Shown here in pieces: positions 12,749-21,449 of a stretch of DNA of 64,000 nt (position 1 is its first letter; each line of letters begins with the position of its first letter). A model generated the notes under the pieces. It had not been told where the DNA came from, did not search any database, and saw only the letters and a program-made list of their open reading frames with translations. Source of the stretch: Chaetoderma sp. LZ-2023a (taxonomy: Eukaryota; Mollusca; Caudofoveata; Chaetodermatida; Chaetodermatidae); contig CM067374.1 of NCBI GenBank assembly GCA_034401795.1, positions 92,689,222-92,753,221 of the forward strand, given 5' to 3'. Both the position numbers and the translations under genes were made by a program.

Positions 12749-13150
12749 ATTGGACCTTTCCAGTTTATCCATCAATCATATGATGTCATAATCAACTATA
12801 TAATGTGTAGGATGTTGTCATAATCAATGACGGCATGAATGACGTAGATGAGTTTGTCACAAATGATTAATTGATGACGGACTAAGCATTGAGGTACGAA
12901 TTGTATGTCTTTACTATATAATAAAGATGCTGTTGAATATTTTGAAACTAATTTGACGGGGCACTGTTGCTGCCATAGGCAGCAACAGCACCCAGTCAAA
13001 TTAGGTTCAAAATATTCAATAGCTTACCAGTTTAGTTTAAAAAAATTTGATAATCAGGCAGTTCAGGGATCGCTCGATCCCAACACGGCAATATGTGGAT
13101 GGAGCTTAGCTAAAGATGGGTGGGGCATGACTAAAATTGGAAAGGTCCAT
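12749..13150. repeat. MITE family A, full length
   Basis: It runs from ATTGGACCTTTCCAGTTTAT to AAATTGGAAAGGTCCAT, giving matching inverted ends. The centre is a near-perfect hairpin: GTTGAATATTTTGAAACTAA, ACTGTTGCTGCCATAGGCAG and the complement. The short open frames on both strands here are products of this palindrome. It is 402 bp with no coding capacity, and is the reference copy for family A in this window. Its right end is 39 bp from the next POLQ exon. Confidence 0.8.
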
Positions 13151-13182
13151 TGCTTTGTACTATTATCTTGGTGATGTAATGA

Positions 13183-13455
<273 letters not shown>

Positions 13456-13984
13456 TGAAGGTATCTTCAACAGACTAGCCCTATAGCCTTCAATTTTGTT
13501 CAGGAGAAATTAAATTTTGCAAGGTCAAGGTCACGGTAACACAATTGGAAAAGAAAATTCCATTTTAGATCGACTTTGAGAAATAAAATGGGCTATTACG
13601 ATACCCTGCACATCATCCGGCGGCGGCAGCCAATTTGCGTTTAGCTCAACTTTTCTGTTTATGTCTCAGGTTTGGTTAATCATACTCGACCCAAACTTGG
13701 GAACATGCTTCCTTATAATGACACGCAAATCACACATGACGTTGAGGTCAGAAGGTCAATGGTCACGGTCACTGTGACCGTGGTAAAAAAATAATCCCGC
13801 AGCTTTAACATTTTCCGTTTAGCTCAACTTTTCTGTTTATATCTCATGTTTGGTTAATCACACTGGACCCAAACTTGGACGCATGCCTTCTTATAATGAC
13901 ACGACATTACACAATGATGTTGGGGTCAAAAGGTCAAGGTCGTTCTCTCATTCGTCCTCCCTCAGTCAACCTTTGTTTAATAAC

Positions 13985-15110
13985 GCTACTCATTAACCGC
14001 TTTGGTGGATTTCAACCTAATTTGGCTAGAAGGACCCTATGGGGTTAAACCTTCAGAACTTTCATACATAATTTTGCTTGGTAAAGTTTTTTGGTGAAAA
14101 CTAGATTTTACGAAAAATTTATCGGAAATTGCCAAAAAGCTACTACTCATTAACTGCTTGGCTGATTTCAAGTTGCTTTGGCTGGAAGGACCTTATGGGG
14201 CTGGTCTTCAGAACTCTTTACAGAACTTTGATTGGTCAATCTTTTTGGAGAACACCGTAGATTTTATGAAAAATTTACCGGACATTGTCAAAATGCTATT
14301 CATCGTAAACTGCTTGACAGATTTCCAACTACTTTTACTGGAATGATCCTATGGGGCTAGTCTTCAGAAGAACAGAATTTTGATTGGTCAAGTTTATTGG
14401 TGAAAACTAAATTTTATGAAAAATTTACCAGAAATTGTCAAAACATTGCCCCTCATGAACCACTTACTTTGGCTGCAAGGATTCTATGGGGCTCGGATTA
14501 GCCAATTTTTTTGGTGAAAATCATAGGTTTTATGAAAAATTAACCTAAATTTCTCAAAACACTACTCATCATTAATTACTAGACAGATTTCAAACATAGT
14601 TGGCTGGACAGACCCTATCGCGGTAGGCTCCAGAACATCTGTTCAGAAATTTAATAGGTTGATTTTTTTTTTTTGCAAATCAAATTCTATGAAAGATTTA
14701 CTGGAAATTGTCACAATGTATCTCCTCCATAACTGATAGGTGGATTTTATCAAAATTTGGCTGGAAGGATTCTATAGTGGTAGGCTCTAGAACTACTATT
14801 CAGAATTTGTGGGTTTGATTTTTTTTTGGTGGCCATTTGGATTTTTTAAATTTACCAGAACTATTGAAAATGCTACTCCTTAATTAGTGGCCCGATTTCA
14901 ACGAAACTAGGGTGGAATGATCCTATCACATTAGGCTTCAACATATCAAACATGTTAAACAAGAATTTTGATTGATCAAAGTCTTTGATGGCATCTTTGA
15001 TTTTTCGAAAATTATCCATCGTGTCTACCAGTATTTAAATGCAGATAGTACAACTGCGTATTTAAATGCAGATGGTTCAAATGCTGATGGCCCTTGGGTC
15101 TCTTGTTGGT
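13985..15110. repeat. Tandem array of ~145-bp diverged units (about 7)
   Basis: Each unit follows the order GCTACTCATTAACTGCTT, GATTTCAA, TTGGCTGGAAGGA(C/T)CCTATGG, CTTCAGAAC, GATTGGTCAA, TTGGTGAAAA and ATGAAAAATTTACCGGA. Units start near 13985, 14141, 14294, 14445, 14565, 14715 and 14872. The array closes with CCCTTGGGTCTCTTGTTGG, the ending style of an abundant dispersed repeat. The block 13490-13980, just before it, holds GGTCAAGGTCACGGT repeats of related style. Confidence 0.7.
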
Positions 15111-15169
15111 AAGGGTGTTGATAAGCCATCTATATTTATTTTATAATTAAAGTCACGCTTCATAGTTCA

Positions 15170-16169
15170 TTGAAAAATGGTTAAGTGGTTACTCGAGTTC
15201 TACTGAAAGTATCTTTACCAAACTTGTGTGAGCGGTTGCCCAATGTGGGTCGGAAGAAGCCTATTGATGTTGGTGTCAAAAGCTTGAGATCAGGGTGACC
15301 CAATTTAAGACATTTTTGTTTTCCCGGATGATAACTTCAGTTCTGCTGAACGTATCTTTACCAAACTTGTATGGGAGCGTCAAAAGTTCAGAGTTCACAG
15401 TCACAGTTACAGAATTACAGACATGTTGGGTTTCCGGATGATAACTCAAGTTCTTTTGAAGGAATCTTTACAAATATTTGTTAGGAGCTTCTCCTTGGGT
15501 GTCCTAAGAACCCTTTCGATTTTGGGGTCAACAGATCAATGGTCAAGGACATGGTGACCCAATTAATGAAATTATATTGCTTTTCCGAATGATAACTCGA
15601 GGTCTATTAAAGGGATCTACCAAGGTTGAGTGGAAAGTAGCTCTGAGGTTCGGAAGAACCCTATCAATTTTTCAGTCACTGGTCAAGGTCACGGTGACCC
15701 AATTAATGAAATTATATTTCATTTCAGCATGATAACTTGAGGTTTACAGAAGGTATCTTTACCAAACTTGTGTGGGAGGTTGTCCTTTGTGGTCAAAAGG
15801 TCAGAGGTCAAGGTCATTGCGACCCAAATAAGGAAATTATTTCCGGATGATAACTTGAGTTCTATTGAAAGGATCTCTACCATATTTGGGTGGGTGGGGA
15901 AGGTGAGTCTTGGCTCGGGAGAACTGTATTGATTTTGGCATTAAAAGGTGAAAGGTCAAGATCACAGTAACCCAATTGAGGAAATTATGTGTTTGCAGAT
16001 GAGAACTTGAGTTCTATTGAATAGATCATTACCAAACTTGGGTGAGAGGTTGCCCGTATGTGTCTAAGGGCCAAATAACCACAAATTCTGTGGTCAAAAT
16101 GTCAAAGATCATGGTCATGGTGAACCAATTAATGAAATTATGTTGTGTTTCCGGATGTGACTCAGTAGT
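15170..16169. repeat. Tandem array with TTCCGGATGATAACT and GGTCAAGGTCA
   Basis: About six diverged units of roughly 145-155 bp. Each contains TTCCGGATGATAACT(C/T)GAG, TCTATTGAA, TATCTTTACCAAACTTG, GGAAGAACCCTAT, GGTCAAGGTCACGGTGACCC and AATTAATGAAATTAT. The last unit is interrupted by DIRS copy 1. It appears to resume after 23196 with TACTATCAGAAATATCTTTCC, so the retrotransposon landed inside the array. Confidence 0.7.
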
Positions 16170-16375
16170 TTTCACATCAAGAGTATACTTACCTCCCTAA
16201 TACTTTTGATATTGCTAAATATCGGCTTTCACTCAATAAAACACTCAGATTAAAAACAGTTAGGTGCCCCTACTGGGCAGGGAGTCAGAGGTAGTCCGGC
16301 GGATGCTCGCCCCACCACCGCGCATGCGCCGACTACTACTTCCTCTTTGCTCATTTATTGGCAAAGGGTTACATG
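16170..16375 (+). promoter_or_regulatory. DIRS copy 1 left terminal repeat / promoter
   Basis: About 190 bp is complementary to the right terminal repeat (22915-23196). It holds ATACTTACCT (16185-16194), the sequence of the U1 snRNA 5' end, a GCGCATGCGC palindrome (16320-16329) of NRF1 type, and an inverted CCAAT box ATTGGC (16357-16362). The gag ATG at 16454 lies about 90 bp downstream, so a TATA-less promoter here is likely; the start site cannot be read from sequence. Confidence 0.65.
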
Positions 16376-16453
16376 CGGTTTTGTGTTCTTCATACTTTTC
16401 TGCGCGTTGCCTTGTTTTTTGCTCACGTTTGACGATTATTTTTTGGTGGAAGC

Positions 16454-16504
16454 ATGTCGGAAAGGGAGGATTCGCCTTTAGAAGGAGCGGGATCGCTTTA
16501 TCAG
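16454..16504 (+). CDS. DIRS copy 1 gag leader exon
   Basis: ATG opens a 17-codon frame (MSEREDSPLEGAGSLYQ) ending CAG/GTGAAT, a good donor. The main gag frame begins right after CTGTTTCAG at 17269 in the matching phase 0, yet has no well-placed ATG of its own. The equivalents in copies 2 and 3 (42529, 60191) have diverged peptides but the same length, phase and splice boundary, and family 2 has an 11-codon version at 52738. I infer a spliced gag mRNA. An internal TGTCCACAG at about 16650 could be an alternative acceptor. Confidence 0.7.
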
Positions 16505-17269
16505 GTGAATTCTTTGATATGCTAGCGTGTTTTGTCCCGGTTTAATGTATTTCCGGGACTCGCGCTTACCGTGATTAGCGCCTGATTATGTTGGTTTTTT
16601 ACAACATGGTGCTTCATATGTCTCATTTCTCTTTGTGTTTTGTCCACAGGTATCGCATAGACGCTTTGATGGACTTCTCGGCACAAGAGGATATGTTTTC
16701 TCTCCACCACGGTTCCATTTCCTACTAATACTGTTAGGTTATCTAACCAAAAGATCTATGTTCAGTGAGTTGGAGGCCTGTTATAAAGGTCTTCTCACTT
16801 TGCCCTCTTGCTCCAATTCCTTCCCCTGGGGTGGAGAGAATGTAGAGGCGTACTATGGTGGAGTTCTCCGGTTCATCACGTTGGATGGTTTGTCTATACA
16901 AGGATCAGGTATCTAATTATTGTAAACAAAAGGGGAGATAATTTCCCTTTTTGCCAATGCTAGAATTGGAAGGAGTTATCTCTGTATATCTGATTGTTGT
17001 GTACTCGAAATGCCAATTCATCGGAAATGTTCCGTTTACTTATACAATTCGTTCTTGCTCTTGGTGCTTGTTGCGGATCGATTAATTTGGTCACGAGAGT
17101 GATGACGTCATAATCGGCCTTGGCCTTTTTATTAACAATTAACGTTTTGTCCATGGCTGGTTCTTCTTGATTTCTGATCTTGATGATCCTGTCCTCTCTT
17201 TTTAGTTGGTTTTGAGTTCGCTAACCTTAACTATCTTGCTCATTGTCCCTGTCCTTTGTCCTGTTTCAG

Positions 17270-19318
17270 AGACCTGGTTGCCCGTCCTGCGGGAGGTTTC
17301 TTAAAAGCCGCTTCGTCCCGCACTTGTGCTTCAGCTGCAGTCCCTGTGGACCGTTGCTGAAGTGCGACGTATGTAAGCTGTGGGGGGGCGAATTAATGTC
17401 TGATTTTCTCGCATTGCAGGCAAGGGAGAAGGTAATGGAGGAAGAGAGGAAGAAGAAGGAGAAAGTGTGTAAGAAGGGTAAGAAGAAGGCCTCATCCGCG
17501 GTGGATATGGAGGCCTTCAGGTCCGAAATGTTGCAAGAGATGCAGAGGACAATAAAGGATCTGGTCCCAGAGTTGCTTCGTGGCATGCTCCCTGGGCCAG
17601 CTCCTTTGTTGTCCTCGGCATCTGCTTACGAGCAGGTGATCCCCGCCTCTGAATCCGGTCTCTTTAGGTCCGGTCCGGTTGTGGATTCAGAGGTGGCCCC
17701 TTTGTTGGGGGCAGTCCAAGGCCCTGGCAGCAGGCATGGCGCCGCGCCGAGGGGCCGTGGACAACGGTTGTTGCTGGGACCCGCGGTCTGCTCATCAGAC
17801 CCCGGGTATCCGCGCGCCGAAGGTGCCAAACCCTCCTATGGCACCTTTCCTGGCCAGTCCGGGTTAGCTTTCTTTGCTGACCCGGAGTCTAATCTTTCTG
17901 GCCAGGAAGAAGAGGATCTCCTGCTGGGGTCGCCTTCTGAGGACGTGGCCATGGAATACGACGTCTGTGCACCCCTCGCGGGGAATGCAGGCGACGTGTT
18001 CCATGGTTCTACTCACGCAGGAGTAGATTTCACGGTCCAGAGGGTGTCCCCGGGCGGTGCTGTTGACCACGGATACCGCATACCTCGGCTTGCCGATGGT
18101 ATGGCTGGTGCTGGTCAGACCCGTGGTAGAGCGGTGTTTACCCCGCGCTCTGCCACGGCGCCTGCTCCTGGTCAAGCCGCGGAATTTAGCATGCCTGCTC
18201 TCTCGGGCCCGCATGCTTTTCCAGGCTTGCCAGGGGTATCAGCTTACCCGCCGTCGACATCAACTGCGAGTGCTCTGGAGGAAGACGAAGGCCCTCGTCT
18301 AGTAGAGCGCTCGCAGTTAGCCACGGAGGAGGATTGGTCGGACGCTTGCCAGTGGCTGGTAAGTGTTCGGCCAGATCTACCCGTGGAGCTGCCGGCTAGC
18401 CAGCGTGACCATCGGCCGTGGTTAGCTGGTAGGCCGGCGGCTACCGCTATGCCATCTCTGCCGCTTGCTGAGCATGTCGTGGACATGTTCGAAGCGGCAG
18501 AGGCGTCCATTAAGGTGAATGGACGTCTCGCGAAGGCCCCTCGCGAGGTGGCGAAGCGGTGCCGCATCGTGCCCCTGGATTACCAGCGGTACGGTGTGGT
18601 GCCGAAGCCGAGCGTTGATGATCGCGCGGCTTTGGGCGAAGATGCGCGGCCGGGCTCCCGTTCTGACACGGGAGTCTTGTGCTCGAACGCGTTGCGTTCG
18701 GCAAATGCCGCGCTGCGGGATGCGGAGGAGAGTGGGAGAGCGTCGATTGCCGCTCTGTCCCACGTCTCCCAGCTGCTACAAGGGGTGGTAGCGGCTTCCG
18801 CATCACGCCAACCAAGCCCGGTGACAGTCCAGAGAGCCATTCAGGATGGTATCAACCTGGCTTTGGACTGTTTGACGCGGGCGGTAACCAGAAGTGTCCG
18901 GGCGAGGCGCACGTTTGCGCTTGACAATCTGTGCCCGTCCCAGGACCTGTATAATAGGCTGCTGCGGACGCCTATGACAGGTCCTGGTCTCTTTGGAGGT
19001 GAGGGATGCAGGCACCTCCAGGAGACGGTCACTCTGGTTAATAACCAGAGGGCGCTGCGGGAACAATTTGAGGTGCTCCGGCGGGAGCGTGTTCGCGCGG
19101 CACCCCCTGCGTATCGTCCTCTGCAGGCTCGAGGTGGTGCTGGCCAGGTCAGGGGCCAGCCACCGTCGCAACGTAGGCCTAGGCCACGGGCGATTCGGCC
19201 AGCAGTGAGGGGGGCGCAGGCTCCCCAGCCGCACCCAGCCAGACAGCCGCCCGCGCACCGTGGTGCGCGCGGCGCTGGGCGGGGCGCGCGGGGATCTGGT
19301 CGCGGTAATCGGGCCTGA
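17270..19318 (+). CDS. DIRS copy 1 Gag, main exon
   Basis: About 682 residues from the acceptor to a TGA at 19316, giving about 699 when joined to the leader. The N-terminus has a Cys/His cluster (CPSC, HLCFSC, CGPLLKCDVC) of zinc-binding type. A lysine-rich helix follows (EEERKKKEKVCKKGKKK), then a variable acidic/proline region. A strongly conserved block includes EEDWSDACQWLVSVRPDLP, FALDNLCPSQDLYNRLLRTP and RHLQETVTLVNNQRALREQF. The tail is Arg/Gly-rich (RGARGAGRGARGSGRG) and would bind RNA. Base composition is far more GC-rich than the host intron. No enzymatic motif is visible. The role as nucleocapsid is inferred from position and composition. Confidence 0.88.
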   Translation, partial: RPGCPSCGRFLKSRFVPHLCFSCSPCGPLLKCDVCKLWGGELMSDFLALQAREKVMEEERKKKEKVCKKGKKKASSAVDMEAFRSEMLQEMQRTIKDLVPELLRGMLPGPAPLLSSASAYEQVIPASESGLFRSGPVVDSEVAPLLGAVQGPGSRHGAAPRGRGQRLLLGPAVCSSDPGYPRAEGAKPSYGTFPGQSGLAFFADPESNLSGQEEEDLLLGSPSEDVAMEYDVCAPLAGNAGDVFHGSTHAGVDFTVQRVSPGGAVDHGYRIPRLADGMAGAGQTRGRAVFTPRSATAPAPGQAAEFSMPALSGPHAFPGLPGVSAYPPSTSTASALEEDEGPRLVERSQLATEEDWSDACQWLVSVRPDLPVELPASQRDHRPWLAGRPAATAMPSLPLAEHVVDMFEAAEASIKVNGRLAKAPREVAKRCRIVPLDYQRYGVVPKPSVDDRAALGEDARPGSRSDTGVLCSNALRSANAALRDAEESGRASIAALSHVSQLLQGVVAASASRQPSPVTVQRAIQDGINLALDCLTRAVTRSVRARRTFALDNLCPSQDLYNRLLRTPMTGPGLFGGEGCRHLQETVTLVNNQRALREQFEVLRRERVRAAPPAYRPLQARGGAGQVRGQPPSQRRPRPRAIRPAVRGAQAPQPHPARQPPAHRGARGAGRGARGSGRGNRA

Positions 19319-21449
19319 TGGCCTGGTTACCGCGGTGGGAACCACTCCGGTGTTTCAGGCCGAGAGAACAGTGCCACTCTGGCCCTCCTTATGTCCACCT
19401 CTATCCCTAGGTGGACCGGTGGGCGGCCGTTTGGCCGCCCGCTTGCCAGAGTGGAAGCGGTTGACTCAGGACCGTTTAGTCTTGCGATGGCTTTCGGTCG
19501 GGTATCGTCCCGACTGGGTGACAGGCCCGCCATCGCGACTGTCTCTCGCGCCGATCTGGACTCCCATTCCACGGGATCCGGATCAGAGGTTGTGTATAGA
19601 GGAGGAAATAAATTCCCTCATACTAAAAGAAGCCATTCAGCCGGCACAGAGGTGCCCGGGCTTCTATTCAACCCTGTTCTTGGTAACAAAAAACACCGGA
19701 GGGTGGAGGCCGATTCTCAACCTCAAGCCGTTGAACAAGTTCATCGAGACACCCAGTTTCAAGATGGAGACTGTGCGCTCGGTGTTGGCGGGGTTAGAGC
19801 GAGGGATGTGGACAGCGTCGATAGATTTGAAGGATGCTTATTTCCACATTCCCATAGAGAGGAGTTTCCGTCGCTTCCTGAGATTTGCATTTCAGGGCCG
19901 GCGGTGGGAATTCAGGGTGTTACCCTTCGGAATTTCCACGGCTCCTCGGGTCTTCACCCGTGTGGTTCTCGCGATCACTGCATACCTCCGCAGGAGAAGC
20001 ATAGCAGTCCACACGTACATAGACGACTGGCTGTTGAAAGCACACACCCGGGAATCGTTGTCAGCCAATCTGGAGATTGTTTTGAAAACTCTCTCGGACT
20101 TGGGCTGGCTGATCAATTTCCCGAAATCAGAGCTAACTCCATCCCAGAAGTTTGTTTACCTGGGCATGTTCTTCGATCTGGAGACGGGGTATGTGTACCC
20201 CACTCAGGAGAGGGTTCAAGTACTCATCTCGGTAATTCAGTCGGTGTGCGACAGTCGTCATGTCCTGGCACGGGTTTACTTGAGAATGCTGGGCTTGATG
20301 GTTTCTTTGGAACCAGTCATTCCACAGGCCGCCTTGCGCAGGCGTCCGATCCAGTTGTTTCTCATGACACAGTGGACCCAGAGTTCAGGTTCGCTGGACT
20401 CGAACGTGTCGGTGTTGGCGCCTCTGATTCACCACCTGCAATGGTGGTTGAATACAGAGAATCTCTTGCTGGGGGTTTTGCTAACCCCTCCCCACCCTCA
20501 GGTGACTGTGTATACAGATGCATCGATGGAGGGGTGGGGAGCTTGTCTGGAAGAGTCCACAGTATCAGGGCTTTGGGATCTGGATCAGTCCAAGGAACAT
20601 ATCAATCTACTAGAGCTAAGAGCAGTAGTCCTGGGCCTGGAACATTTCTTACAGAAAGTTCAGGGCAAGATTGTTCTAATTCGTTCAGACAACTCAACAG
20701 TAGTGACTTACATAAACCGCCAGGGCGGAACGAAGTCGCCCAGTCTCTGTATGATGACATGGAGACTGCTTTGTTGGTGCCTGGATCATGGGATCACCTT
20801 GAAAGCAGTTCATATTCCGGGGAGGTTAAATCTGCTAGCAGACTCATTGAGCCGAAGGATGAGTGTTTTACCCACGGAATGGCAACTAAATCAATGTGTG
20901 GCGGATCGTCTGTTCGACCATTGGGGGAAACCCAACATAGATTTGTTCGCGATGAAGAAGAATGCGAAGATGACGACGTACGTCTCTCCGATTCCAGACC
21001 CAAGCGCTTTCGCAACAGATGCGTTAGCTATCAGCTGGGAGGGAATGTATGCATACGCATTCCCCCCAGCAATCCTGATTCCAAAGGTGCTTCAGAAAAT
21101 CAGGCAGCAGGAGTGCCAAGTGCTTCTGATCGCCCCGGATTGGCCAAGCCGATCGTGGTATACGGATCTGCTGGACCTTCTGGTCTGCAATCCGGTTCCG
21201 CTGCCTCTGATGGACAACCTTATCTTCCAGGGCAAGGCCCTTCACGACAATCCGTCAATGTTCCGATTGACTGCGTGGATGTTGTCAAGGAATCTAGAAT
21301 TAAGGAGGGCTTTTCTGAGCAAGCGGCCATGTTTATGGCCAAAGCCAGGAGGGGGTCAACCTCCAGAGCATATAATTATAAAATCAACAGATTTGCAGAA
21401 TGGTGCTCAAAAAGATGTATTGATCCAATGGAATCATCTATTCAGGTAG
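19260..21449 (+). CDS. DIRS copy 1 reverse transcriptase / RNase H
   Basis: About 729 codons, open and overlapping the gag end by 59 bp in the +1 frame. RT blocks include FYSTLFLVTK, GGWRPILNLKPLNKFI, IDLKDAYFHIPI (first catalytic Asp, about residue 190), LPFGISTAPRVFT and YIDDWLL (catalytic Asp pair, about 255). RNase H follows: VYTDASMEGWGA (about 417), LLELRAVVLGLEHF, IRSDNSTVVTYINRQGG and HIPGRLNLLADSLSR. A C-terminal module (IDLFA...N...Y...YAFPPAILIPKVL...VLLIAPDWP) sits where DIRS elements carry a Dam-like methyltransferase. The frame begins at GTG codons, and its first ATG lies inside the RT domain, so translation probably needs frameshifting or another device. Confidence 0.93.
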   Translation: MVRAALGGARGDLVAVIGPDGLVTAVGTTPVFQAERTVPLWPSLCPPLSLGGPVGGRLAARLPEWKRLTQDRLVLRWLSVGYRPDWVTGPPSRLSLAPIWTPIPRDPDQRLCIEEEINSLILKEAIQPAQRCPGFYSTLFLVTKNTGGWRPILNLKPLNKFIETPSFKMETVRSVLAGLERGMWTASIDLKDAYFHIPIERSFRRFLRFAFQGRRWEFRVLPFGISTAPRVFTRVVLAITAYLRRRSIAVHTYIDDWLLKAHTRESLSANLEIVLKTLSDLGWLINFPKSELTPSQKFVYLGMFFDLETGYVYPTQERVQVLISVIQSVCDSRHVLARVYLRMLGLMVSLEPVIPQAALRRRPIQLFLMTQWTQSSGSLDSNVSVLAPLIHHLQWWLNTENLLLGVLLTPPHPQVTVYTDASMEGWGACLEESTVSGLWDLDQSKEHINLLELRAVVLGLEHFLQKVQGKIVLIRSDNSTVVTYINRQGGTKSPSLCMMTWRLLCWCLDHGITLKAVHIPGRLNLLADSLSRRMSVLPTEWQLNQCVADRLFDHWGKPNIDLFAMKKNAKMTTYVSPIPDPSAFATDALAISWEGMYAYAFPPAILIPKVLQKIRQQECQVLLIAPDWPSRSWYTDLLDLLVCNPVPLPLMDNLIFQGKALHDNPSMFRLTAWMLSRNLELRRAFLSKRPCLWPKPGGGQPPEHIIIKSTDLQNGAQKDVLIQWNHLFR

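Noticed and set aside
12796..13174. Open frames over the family A hairpin
   Set aside because: They are palindrome artefacts within a non-coding MITE; the same peptide recurs at every copy.
13985..16169. CRISPR-like array
   Set aside because: Units are about 145-155 bp, diverged and without unique spacers; this is an ordinary eukaryotic tandem repeat.
16185..16194. U1 snRNA as a reverse-transcription primer for DIRS
   Set aside because: The matching part is the U1 5' end, but a primer must pair through its 3' end. The motif fits splicing or U1 recruitment better.
17864..19345. Long minus-strand frames opposite DIRS Gag
   Set aside because: GC-rich antisense shadow frames; not conserved as proteins and without motifs.
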